64,000 nucleotides of DNA from Deltaproteobacteria bacterium (GTDB lineage: Bacteria > UBA10199 > DSSB01): positions 1 to 64,000 of the forward strand of contig JACKPJ010000001.1 in NCBI GenBank assembly GCA_024233625.1, in the 5' to 3' direction. A model generated the notes under the pieces. It saw only the letters and a program-made list of their open reading frames with translations, was not told the DNA's origin and ran no database searches. Shown piece by piece: positions 54,980 through 64,000 of this stretch. Position 1 is the first letter of the stretch, and each line of letters starts with the position of its first letter. A program made the translations under genes and the position numbers.

Positions 54980-55703
54980 CATAAAAATATTGCTGGCAGA
55001 AGATAACCTCGTCAACCAGAAGGTTGCTTACAACTTACTTACCGAGGAGGGTTATGATATTGTCATTGCAAATAATGGCCATGAAGTTCTCGATCTACTC
55101 AAGAAAGACAAATTTGACTTAATATTAATGGACATCCAAATGCCTGAAATGAGTGGAATGGAGGCAACACAAGCTATTCGTCAAGAAGAGCAAGAAACTG
55201 GAAAACATATTCCCATCATCGCAGTCACTGCACATGCCATGAAAGGTGATCGTGAAAAATGTCTTGACGCCGGCATGGACGATTATATTTCGAAACCTGT
55301 CAACCCCAGGCAACTTTATGATGTCATCAAAAACTTTAATCAAGGAAATGCAAAACAGAGTGCAACCCAAACTCAAAGTTATGATCATGCATCAGTAATG
55401 GAAAGAGTCGGGGGAGATGAAACTTTAATGCGAGAAATTGTTCAAATATTTGTCGAAGAATCTCCCCTCTTGCTCCACGAAATTGAAGGCGCTATTCACG
55501 AAAAAGATTCACATAAACTGGAAAGATCAGCACATTCTTTAAAAGGTTCCGTCAGTAATTTTTCGGCAAAAAAGGCTTACGATGCTGCCTATCAATTAGA
55601 AAAAATTGGCCACGAGGGAGACATCGAAACGGCCGAAGAAATATACAAAAACCTGGAGAAGGAAATAAAAGTTTTAACAGAGGAGTTATGCTCTCATATA
55701 TAA
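54963..55703 (+). CDS. Receiver-HPt phosphotransfer protein
   Basis: The 246-residue protein joins a receiver (LLAEDN, phosphoacceptor Asp57 in [13 protein letters not shown]) to a histidine phosphotransfer domain (about 140-240) with His191 in [13 protein letters not shown] lies before the ATG, inside the end of the kinase gene. It provides the middle steps of a multi-step relay. Confidence 0.92.
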   Translation: MKEKNNIKILLAEDNLVNQKVAYNLLTEEGYDIVIANNGHEVLDLLKKDKFDLILMDIQMPEMSGMEATQAIRQEEQETGKHIPIIAVTAHAMKGDREKCLDAGMDDYISKPVNPRQLYDVIKNFNQGNAKQSATQTQSYDHASVMERVGGDETLMREIVQIFVEESPLLLHEIEGAIHEKDSHKLERSAHSLKGSVSNFSAKKAYDAAYQLEKIGHEGDIETAEEIYKNLEKEIKVLTEELCSHI

Positions 55704-55745
55704 TCATGCTTAGAGTTTTTGATAATTTATAGGAACATTTTCACC

Positions 55746-56717
55746 ATGAAAGTCTTAATTGCAGAAGATGAAGCCGTTTCACGAAAACTTCTTGAAAATA
55801 CTCTAAAACAATGGGGTTACGAAGTTATCGCTGTTGAAAACGGTCGAAAAGCTTGGGAAATCGTCCAACAAGAAGGTGCACCTCGATTACTTATTTTAGA
55901 CTGGATGATGCCAGAAATGGACGGAATCGAAGTCATTCACCATATACGATCTAGAGAAGATCCTCTATACTCGTATGTCATCTTGTTAACCTCCAAAAAC
56001 GAACGCAAAGATATTGTTGAGGGACTCTCTTCAGGAGCGGATGATTATTTAGCAAAACCTTTTGACTCCAATGAACTCAAACAAAGAATCCTCGTCGGCA
56101 GAAGGATTTTAGAACTATTATCCGAACTCTCAAAAGCCCGAGAAATGCTGGCACGCAAAGCATCGATTGACTCTCTCACCAGTCTTTATAATCGTGGTGC
56201 TATTTTGGAACTTCTAGAAAAAGAAATTTATCGTGCCAAACGAGAAAAAAGTCTTTTAGGTCTCATCATGCTCGATCTAGACCACTTTAAAAGAGTCAAT
56301 GACACTTTTGGACATATGGCGGGTGACGCTATCTTAAGAGAAGCTGCAAAAAGAGTCGCAAAAGGTATTCGACCCTATGACTATGCAGGGAGATACGGCG
56401 GTGAAGAATTTTTAATCATTATGCCCGGCTGTAATTTTGTTAGCACTCGATCGAGAGCCGAAGAAATTCTACGGCAAATACGTTCTCCCAAAATGAACAT
56501 CCCAGAGGCCATACTTCAAGTTACCGCGAGCATTGGTTATGTCTCGACTGAACTCATTGAAGATTATAATCCAAGGTTAATGGTTCAAATGGCAGACTCC
56601 GCTCTTTATGAAGCAAAAAGCTCGGGAAGAGATCGCATTGCTTCCATTAACTTTTTTAGAAACTATAAAATTGGCGGACTCAAACCTACCAATTATCATT
56701 TCAGCGAAAATATTTAA
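55746..56717 (+). CDS. Response regulator diguanylate cyclase (receiver-GGDEF)
   Basis: ATG 55746 is preceded by AGGAAC; an upstream TTG (55719) lacks support. The 323-residue protein has a receiver (phosphoacceptor Asp52 in LDWMMPEMDG) and a GGDEF domain with GGEEF (218-222), an active form, and the inhibitory-site RxxD (209-212) five residues upstream. It makes cyclic di-GMP when phosphorylated, and is the likely output of the kinase and HPt protein upstream (42-bp gap). Confidence 0.93.
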   Translation: MKVLIAEDEAVSRKLLENTLKQWGYEVIAVENGRKAWEIVQQEGAPRLLILDWMMPEMDGIEVIHHIRSREDPLYSYVILLTSKNERKDIVEGLSSGADDYLAKPFDSNELKQRILVGRRILELLSELSKAREMLARKASIDSLTSLYNRGAILELLEKEIYRAKREKSLLGLIMLDLDHFKRVNDTFGHMAGDAILREAAKRVAKGIRPYDYAGRYGGEEFLIIMPGCNFVSTRSRAEEILRQIRSPKMNIPEAILQVTASIGYVSTELIEDYNPRLMVQMADSALYEAKSSGRDRIASINFFRNYKIGGLKPTNYHFSENI

Positions 56718-56789
56718 ACAACGACATCCAAATGCTAGACTTAATACTTGCTTGAATTCTCAAATTCATTTATTCAAAATGATTTCAAT

Positions 56790-58046
56790 ATGGAACAAAC
56801 ACAACATTGGTTTTTTTGGCTTTTTTTAGCTTTTTTTCTCATCTCTCATACTTATGAGTGGAGTTTAGACGTCCTCAATCTTAAAGAAATTAAAAGACAT
56901 ATTTCTAAAATCCCTGAACTATTTTCAAACATGATTACTTTTGAGGACTATCAAAAAAGTATTACTTACACTCAAGCAAAAACAAAATTTGGTTGGTATA
57001 AAACCCTCTTCGAATTGACATTGCTTTGGGTTTTCATACTAGGCGGATGGTTTGGCAAATTTGATCAAATATTGGCTAATAGTTTTGCTACAGGCTCTAT
57101 TTGGCATCAAGTCTCTTACCCTTTTGCGATTGGGGCTATTTTTTATCTCGCGGGTCTACCTTTCACAATTTATTATCAATTTGTTTTGGAAGAGCGTTTT
57201 GGCTTTAACCGAACGACTGCAAAAACTTTTATACTCGATCAAATAAAATCGGGTTTTCTCGCTGTACTTCTCGGCGTTCCCCTACTTATGCTTATTTTTA
57301 AAACCGTGTCGTGGTTAGGGGATTATTGGTGGCTCGGAACTTGGGGTCTCGTGATGTTTTTTCAATTTTTGGTCGCTGCTTTATTTCCTGTTTTGTTTGC
57401 ACCACTTTTTTATAAATTTACCCCTCTCGAAGAAGGAGAACTTAAGAACAGAATTGAAGAACTCGCACAAAAAATAAAATTCAAAATGATGGGAGTTTTT
57501 ACCATCGACGGCTCAAAACGCTCCAGCCACTCCAATGCTTTCTTCGCCGGAATGGGCAAGGCTCGTAGAATCGTGCTTTTTGATACTTTATTAAAACAAC
57601 TCAACCAAGACGAAATCATTGCTGTCCTTGCCCACGAAATGGGTCATAGCCAAAAAAAGCATATTCAAAAAAGTTTAATCCTCTCTGCCAGTATGACTTT
57701 ATTAGGCCTTTGGATACTTTCACTTTTACTCAAATGGCCGCCTTTTTTTCAAACTTTTGGAATTACAACTCCAAGTCTTCATACCGGCCTCGTGATCTTT
57801 GGCTTGATCAGCTCGGTTTTTACCTTCTTTTTAACTCCCGTATTTAACTTATTTTCGAGAAAAAATGAGTACGAAGCCGATGAGTTCTCGGTTCAAACCG
57901 TGAAAGATCCTGAAAGCATGATCTCCTCATTGGTGAAACTCTCAAAAGAAAATCTTTCTAATCTCACCCCTCATCCTTGGTATAGTTTTTATCACTATTC
58001 ACATCCCACTACCTTGGAAAGAGCCGAAGCCATTAAGAAAATATAA
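56790..58046 (+). CDS. M48-family (Ste24/CAAX-type) membrane metalloprotease
   Basis: ATG 56790 gives 418 residues; a TTG at 56748 is an alternative. It has five or more membrane helices, the zinc motif HEMGH (in VLAHEMGHSQKKH) and a downstream NEYEADEFS with the third ligand Glu. The fold is that of Ste24-like proteases, which cleave prenylated or misfolded membrane proteins. Its target here is unknown. Confidence 0.92.
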   Translation: MEQTQHWFFWLFLAFFLISHTYEWSLDVLNLKEIKRHISKIPELFSNMITFEDYQKSITYTQAKTKFGWYKTLFELTLLWVFILGGWFGKFDQILANSFATGSIWHQVSYPFAIGAIFYLAGLPFTIYYQFVLEERFGFNRTTAKTFILDQIKSGFLAVLLGVPLLMLIFKTVSWLGDYWWLGTWGLVMFFQFLVAALFPVLFAPLFYKFTPLEEGELKNRIEELAQKIKFKMMGVFTIDGSKRSSHSNAFFAGMGKARRIVLFDTLLKQLNQDEIIAVLAHEMGHSQKKHIQKSLILSASMTLLGLWILSLLLKWPPFFQTFGITTPSLHTGLVIFGLISSVFTFFLTPVFNLFSRKNEYEADEFSVQTVKDPESMISSLVKLSKENLSNLTPHPWYSFYHYSHPTTLERAEAIKKI

Positions 58047-58080
58047 CTCTAGATGATGCAGTTGAGAATTCTAAATAGGT

Positions 58081-58725
58081 CTATTTTTTCCACATCCCCT
58101 TTTTATTAAATTGGGCTTCCTTCTCATAATAACGGAAGAGTTTCTTCCATTTAAAAGGAAATCGAGTATAGGCAAAACCATAGCCTTGTTTAATAATTTC
58201 CGCATTGAGAAAAGTCCCATCTTCAAGAAAGACATAAGCTAAAGTTCGACCATACATATCATGCAACGAGTTCTCAAAACTAAGACGCACATTTTTGCCT
58301 TCCACCATTTTTTTTGTAAAAGCCGAAGCCTCCTTCCCAAAATATTCCACGGGTTTATGACGATGAACACTTTCAGGAGTATCCACACCAATCAAACGGA
58401 CTTTTTCCTTATTTTCTAAAAGCAAGGTGTCACCATCAATCACATGCACCACTTTTCTTAAAGGAGATTTTTGAATATCGGGCGTGGAGAAAGGCTTCAA
58501 CGGATCGACTTGATCAGGAGTGAATTTGGCTCCACTCTGCGATCTGTTTTTTTTATTTACACAATAAATATTATCAAAACATTCCGAGCAATTCCCTGTA
58601 TCTCCACATATATAGCTATCATTATCGGAAGGACAGCTATGTTTCGCGTGGCAGCCGGAACGATGCGCCCAAAGGTTTGCAGAGGACGCGATAAAAATTA
58701 AAAATACGAAAAAAAGTTTTTTCAT
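58081..58725 (-). CDS. Secreted thermonuclease (SNase) family protein
   Basis: The 214-residue protein has a signal peptide (about 1-20, ending LWA), a Cys-rich N-terminal extension with seven Cys (AHRSGCHAKHSCPS ... CSECFDNIYC), then an SNase domain with DGDTLLL, RLIGVDTPE and YGRTLAYVF, which carry the catalytic Arg/Glu/Arg. It is predicted to degrade nucleic acids outside the cytoplasm. Confidence 0.92.
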   Translation of the reverse strand: MKKLFFVFLIFIASSANLWAHRSGCHAKHSCPSDNDSYICGDTGNCSECFDNIYCVNKKNRSQSGAKFTPDQVDPLKPFSTPDIQKSPLRKVVHVIDGDTLLLENKEKVRLIGVDTPESVHRHKPVEYFGKEASAFTKKMVEGKNVRLSFENSLHDMYGRTLAYVFLEDGTFLNAEIIKQGYGFAYTRFPFKWKKLFRYYEKEAQFNKKGMWKK

Positions 58726-58807
58726 GGCACGTTATTTTTTTATTTTTAGAAATGGAAAAATAAAGAAAATCTTTTTTTAAATTTTCAAAATTCAAAAACC
58801 TTAAATT

Positions 58808-59494
58808 TTATTTTTTAAATACGAAAATATCATCACTTAATTGACTGGGTTTTTTAATTTCATCAAAGCGATAATAAGTTAAATTGCCTCCTTCATTGAG
58901 TAAATAAAATTCTTGAACTAAAAAACTTTGTGGGTCAAAGCCCATCACCAACCATTGAATATGCGAAACTTTTTTTAAGGGAGTGAGTTCTAACCAATGG
59001 AGACTGCCTTTTTCACGATTAAAACCTTGCCATTTTTTGGAATCCACTGACTCGACGGCAAACTCACGCTTGAGGTTTCCCAAGCCCGTCAAAAAACTCA
59101 AAGCTTCGGCAGGAATCTCTTCACCATTGAGGGAAAGCTCTTGAACTTGATGATCTCCCTGCTGGTGAATCCATAGTTTTTGGCCATCACTATAATAATG
59201 ACGTCCACGTTTTTCTTCGTAAATAATTCTAAATTTTCCCGGTTTTTTAAGGGTGATCTTGCCGCGCTTTTTAACTTTTTTTTCTAAGAGCTCCACGTAG
59301 GTTTCTTGAGAAAAACTCATCTCAATATTGGCCGTCTTTTCGTAAGCATCTTGAACTTTTGTGGCAATTTCATCAACAGTCAAAGCATGAGTGGAGCTAC
59401 TGCCCAAAACTAAAAAACACATCGACCATAAAAATAAAGCACCGAATAAAAAAGCTTTTGTATATGGGTTTTGCGCTCTCAACAAAAACTTCAT
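58808..59494 (-). CDS. lolA: Outer-membrane lipoprotein carrier protein LolA
   Basis: The 228-residue protein has a long N-terminal hydrophobic signal (about 15-38) and the LolA beta-barrel pattern (FSQETYVELLEKKVKKRGKI, LKKPGKFRIIYE, PAEALSFLTG). It ferries lipoproteins from inner to outer membrane through the periplasm. It starts 4 bp inside the end of the CAP-domain gene. Confidence 0.9.
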   Translation of the reverse strand: MKFLLRAQNPYTKAFLFGALFLWSMCFLVLGSSSTHALTVDEIATKVQDAYEKTANIEMSFSQETYVELLEKKVKKRGKITLKKPGKFRIIYEEKRGRHYYSDGQKLWIHQQGDHQVQELSLNGEEIPAEALSFLTGLGNLKREFAVESVDSKKWQGFNREKGSLHWLELTPLKKVSHIQWLVMGFDPQSFLVQEFYLLNEGGNLTYYRFDEIKKPSQLSDDIFVFKK

Positions 59495-60093
59495 AGTCCC
59501 TCACCTGCAAAAACTTGCGTACAATAAATTTGAGTCCAAGAACTCACGCAGGCAATTTCCATACGCGTAAATTGCTCCCCTAAAATATTGGCGCGATGAG
59601 ACTTTGAGCCCATCCAATCTTCCATCATGACTTTCGCAATGGCTTCTGGGTCTGTCAGTCCTTTTTGGCTTTGAACGCTATGAAGATTTTCTCCTAAAGA
59701 AGCTCTCACTTCTTTGACATATTTTGCAACACGGTCGACGACTGATTTTTTCTCGGGACTAAAATGCGAAAGATACTGTCGCTTCATCATATCCTGAGAG
59801 TGATCGCGCGCTGCTTTTTGAATCACTTCCAAATGTTTCAATGCCGGCAAACCCTTTTTTTCTCGCTGTTGATTGCTATATTCAAACAATAAAGCATCGA
59901 CCTTTTGACTTAAAGTCGAAGGAGAAATCAATTGAGCTTCTTTTTGCTCAAGTTGAAAACTCTTCTTTTGAGCTTTTTGTGCATGCAGTTGAAAAAATGG
60001 AAAAAAACTTATACTAGTCACTAAGAATAAGCTAGAAAGTCTCACAAAATTTTTTTTAGTTTTTTTATAATAACAACGAGAAAAATTCATCAA
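59491..60093 (-). CDS. CAP/SCP-domain (Cys-rich secretory protein family) exported protein
   Basis: The 200-residue protein has an N-terminal hydrophobic signal (about 18-38) and a CAP domain (about 65-200) with HSQDMMKRQYLSHFSPE, GENLHS and GSKSHRANILG, the bacterial YkwD-like form. It overlaps lolA by 4 bp, so the two may be co-transcribed. The role is unknown. Confidence 0.88.
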   Translation of the reverse strand: MMNFSRCYYKKTKKNFVRLSSLFLVTSISFFPFFQLHAQKAQKKSFQLEQKEAQLISPSTLSQKVDALLFEYSNQQREKKGLPALKHLEVIQKAARDHSQDMMKRQYLSHFSPEKKSVVDRVAKYVKEVRASLGENLHSVQSQKGLTDPEAIAKVMMEDWMGSKSHRANILGEQFTRMEIACVSSWTQIYCTQVFAGEGL

Positions 60094-60147
60094 TAACTCC
60101 TAACAGATATTTTTTTTAACCTTAAACTCGAATAAAGGCTTTATCAA

Positions 60148-60912
60148 ATGAAAATGGTTACTTGGAACATTAATGGAATACGCGCTGTTGTCAAAAAAGG
60201 GTTTTGGGATTGGCTAGAAAAGGAATCTCCGGATATTTTATGTCTTCAAGAAACCAAGGCTCATCCTTCTCAATTAGACGAATCTCTTTTAAAACCCAAA
60301 GGCTATAAGCCCTACTGGTCCTCCGCCGAACGAAAAGGCTATAGTGGAGTTGCTCTCTTTGTCAAAGAAGAACCTCTCTCCATTAGCGAGGGGCTTTCCG
60401 CTCCGGAATTCGATATCGAAGGCCGCACCCTCGTTGCAGAGTTTGCCGATTTTATTTTATTTAACGGATACTACCCCAATGGAAAACATGATTTAAGCCG
60501 AGTCCCCTATAAATTGAAATATTCCGACCTTGTATTAGAAAAAGCCCTTGAGCTTCAAAAAGAAAAAAAGAAACCCATCATTTTAGCAGGCGATTTCAAT
60601 ACCGCTCATCAACCCATCGACTTAGCGCGCCCCAAAGAAAACCAAGGCAATACCGGATTTTTACCAGAAGAACGCGCTTGGATTGACAAATTGGTTGCCA
60701 ATGGATTCATCGATATCTTTCGCGAGCACGAAGCGGACTCCGGTCATTATAGTTGGTGGTCCTACCGTGCAGGGGCAAGAGAAAGAAATGTTGGCTGGAG
60801 AATCGATTATTTTTTTATCACTCCAGAATTAAAAAATAAAGTGAATCGAAGTTACTATCAGCCCGAAGTCATGGGTTCCGACCATTGCCCGGTGGTCTTA
60901 GAAATTGCCTGA
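60148..60912 (+). CDS. xth: Exodeoxyribonuclease III
   Basis: The 254-residue AP endonuclease/3'-5' exonuclease has NINGIRAVV, LQETKA with the metal Glu, GDFNTAH and GSDHCPV (catalytic Asp/His). It acts in base-excision repair. Confidence 0.96.
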   Translation: MKMVTWNINGIRAVVKKGFWDWLEKESPDILCLQETKAHPSQLDESLLKPKGYKPYWSSAERKGYSGVALFVKEEPLSISEGLSAPEFDIEGRTLVAEFADFILFNGYYPNGKHDLSRVPYKLKYSDLVLEKALELQKEKKKPIILAGDFNTAHQPIDLARPKENQGNTGFLPEERAWIDKLVANGFIDIFREHEADSGHYSWWSYRAGARERNVGWRIDYFFITPELKNKVNRSYYQPEVMGSDHCPVVLEIA

Positions 60913-60975
60913 TCCGTTTTAAAAAGATTTTTCAAAAAGCTGATTATTCAATTTTCAAAAAACCAAAAAACTTCG

Positions 60976-61006
60976 TCCAGTCCGCCTGGACGCACTGGAT
61001 TTTTTT
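60976..61006 (+). terminator. Rho-independent terminator of exonuclease III
   Basis: TCCAGTCCG and CGCACTGGA pair at 8 of 9 positions with a 6-nt loop, followed by T7. Confidence 0.8.
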
Positions 61007-61073
61007 CTCTTTGTATTTCAGTAAGTTAATACTAAAAATCGCGCTTATTTTTTACAAGTTATATGGAGGGCTC

Positions 61074-61452
61074 ATGACAACAGATTTTTTTCAATCCAAG
61101 GACTATCAAAAACTCATCACTCAGCTCAAACACATGATGCCCGCCACCGAAAACAGTTCTTATCACGATTTCTACCTGCAAAGCTATTGGGAAATGGGGA
61201 AAGCCATTTTGAAGAACAAGAAAAAAGCAGCCCCGCAGGAAATCAAAAACTACATCAGAGTTTTTAGAAAAAACACTCAGCCCGCTGCACCGTTTTTTAC
61301 TCATCACTTATAAGACGGATTCCTTCGGACGCTTCATCGGCGATATTCTCTACCACCCCATTTGGACAGATTATGAAAAGATTTTTTATCAGGGAATTTT
61401 TCTCAATGCACAGATGATTCAGCTAGGTTTAGCAAAGCCCATGATTTATTGA
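61074..61452 (+). pseudogene. Broken relative of the DUF1016-N/SNase fusion gene
   Basis: GGAGG precedes ATG 61074. The first part (TTDFFQSKDYQKLITQLKHMM ... SYWEMGKAILK) matches the helical start of the protein at 30320-31171, but that frame ends at TAA 61311. From about 61220 the +1 frame encodes the last part of the nuclease domain (FLEKTL ... LITYKTDSFGRFIGDILYHP ... GIFLNAQMIQLGLAKPMIY), ending at TGA 61450-61452. About 150 residues, including the DGDT and TPE motifs, are deleted, and the junction is out of frame. Confidence 0.75.
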
Positions 61453-61470
61453 TCGATTTCCTTTTAAAGC

Positions 61471-61499
61471 AAAAAAAAAGACGCATATTCTGCGCCTTT
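61471..61499 (-). terminator. Terminator of the 61527-61850 gene
   Basis: AAAGACGCA and TGCGCCTTT pair at 8 of 9 positions; read on the minus strand the stem is followed by a T run. Confidence 0.8.
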
Positions 61500-61526
61500 C
61501 AAAGTACTTATTAAATTCAAGCAACA

Positions 61527-61850
61527 TTATGGAACAAGCTTATTTTCTCCAGCTAACTCTTTAACATTTGTGATTTCAGTTTTTAGTTGAACTTCAGAGA
61601 TACCCGTATATTCACGTGAGGCAGGTTCTATGGGAGCTTTTTTACCTTTAGGAGCTTGATTTTTTTCTAAATTGGCCAGTGTATTATCGTTTTGACGAAA
61701 TGCACTTCTATCAGCTTTGGCTTGGTCTCTTAACATTTTTTTTTGCAGTTCTTTTTCTGCGCTATCTTGTTTTTGTTTTGCAGCTTTGTCTGCAGTGTAT
61801 TCATTTGCGTTTATTGGCTTCTGATTAATAACATTTGTAATTGAACTCAT
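61527..61850 (-). CDS. Small charged protein of unknown function
   Basis: The 107-residue soluble protein is Lys/Gln/Asn-rich and probably forms helical, coiled-coil-like segments (residues about 18-50). AGGAGA lies 8 nt before the ATG and a terminator follows, so it is a good gene candidate. No family is recognised. Confidence 0.7.
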   Translation of the reverse strand: MSSITNVINQKPINANEYTADKAAKQKQDSAEKELQKKMLRDQAKADRSAFRQNDNTLANLEKNQAPKGKKAPIEPASREYTGISEVQLKTEITNVKELAGENKLVP

Positions 61851-62152
61851 GATTTGTTTCTCCTGCTAAGTTAAGTTTAGTTCCTATTAATTTCTGATTA
61901 ACTTTAAAAATCTTTCTTAAATATTTATTTTTTGATGTTACCTTCAATGCTTCAACATTAAGTATTATTGTAGTCATCGTAAGAATTAAGCAAAATACAT
62001 TCCAAAACCTAATAAAAAGTCAATAAAAAATAATATATGACGAAAAAGTGTTTTTTTATGATTAAACAAGGACTTAAAAGCTGTTTTTAATAATACCTTT
62101 CATCTAAAATATTTATGGCACCTGTTTTTTGAGTGATATCAAGGCTTTTTTT

Positions 62153-62173
62153 GAGGAGTTAACTCCTCTTTTT
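62153..62173 (+). terminator. GAGGAGTTAACTCCTC palindrome with T run
   Basis: It is a perfect 16-bp palindrome (62153-62168) followed by TTTTT. A terminator or a protein-binding site are both possible; no + strand gene ends close by. Confidence 0.4.
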
Positions 62174-62240
62174 GGATAACATGGGTACTTTTCTCCTCAG
62201 ACTATACTCCTTAAATTCCTGTTGGCAATGTAGAAGCCTG

Positions 62241-62269
62241 TTGACAAAGCCTCCAGCTTAACCTTATCT
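62241..62269 (+). promoter_or_regulatory. Possible recA promoter
   Basis: TTGACA (62241-62246), 17-nt spacer, TTATCT (62264-62269). A direct repeat GTTT-N7-GTTT (62290-62304) lies downstream and could be an operator. Confidence 0.35.
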
Positions 62270-62327
62270 CTTGACTGACAATTATAATCGTTTAACTCTA
62301 GTTTAATTCTCAAAAGGAGCCTTCAAC

Positions 62328-63398
62328 ATGTCGACAAATAACACCTCGAATAGCGAAAAAGAAAAAGCCATCACTCTTGCCTTAAGCGGTATTGAAAAAC
62401 AATTTGGTAAAGGCTCAATTATGAGATTGGGAGAAATCGAAGCAGCTCCCTACAATCCCAATCAGGTCATTTCCTCCGGTTCCATTTCACTTGATTTGGC
62501 CTTAGGCATTGGCGGATATCCCCGTGGCCGCATTGTCGAAATCTACGGGCCGGAATCTTCAGGTAAAACCACTCTTGCACTTCAAGCCATTGCCGAAGCC
62601 CAAAAAAAAGGCGGGGTCTGTGCAATCATCGATGCTGAACACGCCCTCGATATCCAGTATGCAAAAAAACTGGGGGTCAAAACCGAAGATTTACTTCTCA
62701 GTCAGCCCGACTCGGGAGAACAAGCCCTCGAAATTGCCGAGGCCCTGATCCGCAGCAATGCCGTTGACATCGTGGTTGTCGACTCAGTAGCAGCTCTGGT
62801 CCCTAAAAACGAACTTGAAGGCGAAATGGGTGACGCCCAAATGGGAGCCCAAGCACGTTTAATGAGCCAAGCCCTCCGTAAAATGACTGCTTTAATCAAT
62901 AAATCAAGCACCTTGCTGATTTTTATTAACCAAATCCGTATGAAAATTGGTGTCATGTTCGGCTCTCCAGAAACCACCACAGGGGGTAATGCACTAAAAT
63001 TCTATGCGACCATTCGTATCGATATACGTCGTGTGGGTTCCATCAAATCTGGAGAAGAAATTTTAGGAAATCGAACTCGAGCTAAAATCGTCAAAAACAA
63101 AATGGCACCTCCTTTTAAACAAGTTGAGTTTGACCTCATGTATGGCCAAGGCGTTTCCAAGGAAGGCGACCTGCTTGATCTCGCCGTTGAAAGTGATATC
63201 ATTGAAAAAACGGGTTCATGGTATAGTTATGGAAGCGAACGCATTGGTCAAGGCCGAGAAAACGCCAAAACTTTTCTTCTAGAAAACCCCGAAATTGCCC
63301 AAGGCATTGAACGAAAAATTCGGGAAAACTACGGCTTAGCCAGCCCAGCTTCGAAAAATGACGAAAACGAAGAAAAAAGTTCCAAGAAACGTGCCTAA
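62328..63398 (+). CDS. recA: Recombinase RecA
   Basis: The 356-residue protein has Walker [32 protein letters not shown] as Walker B and [21 protein letters not shown] (loop 2 region). AAAGGAG precedes the ATG. It promotes homologous recombination and SOS signalling. alaS follows 3 bp later. Confidence 0.98.
   Translation: MSTNNTSNSEKEKAITLALSGIEKQFGKGSIMRLGEIEAAPYNPNQVISSGSISLDLALGIGGYPRGRIVEIYGPESSGKTTLALQAIAEAQKKGGVCAIIDAEHALDIQYAKKLGVKTEDLLLSQPDSGEQALEIAEALIRSNAVDIVVVDSVAALVPKNELEGEMGDAQMGAQARLMSQALRKMTALINKSSTLLIFINQIRMKIGVMFGSPETTTGGNALKFYATIRIDIRRVGSIKSGEEILGNRTRAKIVKNKMAPPFKQVEFDLMYGQGVSKEGDLLDLAVESDIIEKTGSWYSYGSERIGQGRENAKTFLLENPEIAQGIERKIRENYGLASPASKNDENEEKSSKKRA

Positions 63399-64000
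<602 letters not shown>

Larger units (their letters stand above)
61851..62327. other. Intergenic region upstream of recA
   Basis: No gene is seen. It holds the palindrome GAGGAGTTAACTCCTC (62153-62168) followed by T5, a possible recA promoter and a direct repeat near the recA start. Confidence 0.55.

Noticed and set aside
31030..61320. TATAAGACGGAT shared by 31026 and 61309 as further motif copies
   Set aside because: Both lie at the same codons (YKTD) of homologous nuclease sequences, so they are explained by ancestry.
62221..62240. Sigma-54-like TTGGCA...GC upstream of recA
   Set aside because: Only the GC matches at -12 (AAGCC rather than TTGCW), and recA is normally not controlled by sigma-54.

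Overview
The window is AT-rich DNA from a Gram-negative bacterium. The evidence is an ADP-heptose pathway for LPS core, a LolA lipoprotein carrier, lipoprotein signal peptides and squalene synthesis of the hpnCDE type. Myxococcus-type Cys-rich repeats, Cys-containing C-terminal anchors, large MalT/LuxR regulators and hybrid kinases suggest a deltaproteobacteria-like lineage. That placement is inference; no rRNA or tRNA gene was seen.

Layout. 0-12.9 kb is mostly housekeeping: a small ComEA-like DNA-binding protein, a class I amidotransferase, a fasciclin lipoprotein, mutY, a flavin reductase, a tight ygfZ-hpnC-hpnD-hpnE-HAD phosphatase run, def-fmt-rpe and rtcB. 13-25 kb holds a V4R-domain hybrid kinase, two large exported proteins that share a GCSLNT-membrane helix-basic tail, a cyclopropane-synthase-like methyltransferase and two overlapping MalT-like regulators. 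25.3-30.1 kb (minus strand) is bioD plus the LPS heptose operon gmhB-gmhA-hldE-glycosyltransferase 9. 30.3-41.1 kb is accessory: a helical-domain/nuclease fusion, an unfamiliar four-gene oxidative operon (amino acid dehydrogenase, VOC dioxygenase-like, possible SRPBCC, FAD oxidase), a beta-propeller lipoprotein with near-identical DNA repeats, a RAYT transposase, a peptidase remnant and several small membrane or exported proteins. 41.3-45.3 kb is an ABC exporter operon, followed by a third MalT-like regulator and a complete livKHMGF branched-chain amino acid importer. 53-57 kb is a phosphorelay operon ending in a GGDEF protein. 56.8-64 kb holds an M48 peptidase, a secreted nuclease, lolA, a CAP-domain protein, exonuclease III, a nuclease remnant, recA and the start of alaS.

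The most unusual signals are in the DNA. A short motif (core CTCCGTCT, consensus ACTCCGTCTTAA) occurs at about 14 sites, all between 18.7 and 40.2 kb, on both strands and in several codon frames, and looks like an uptake-sequence dialect or a dispersed small repeat. An 18-bp inverted repeat occurs three times near membrane-protein genes. Two genes (hldE and the exporter ATPase) lack any ATG, GTG or TTG at the correct N-terminus but have a well-spaced Shine-Dalgarno in front of ATT. A sigma-54-type promoter lies upstream of an unknown gene. Paired intact and broken copies show ongoing gene loss.
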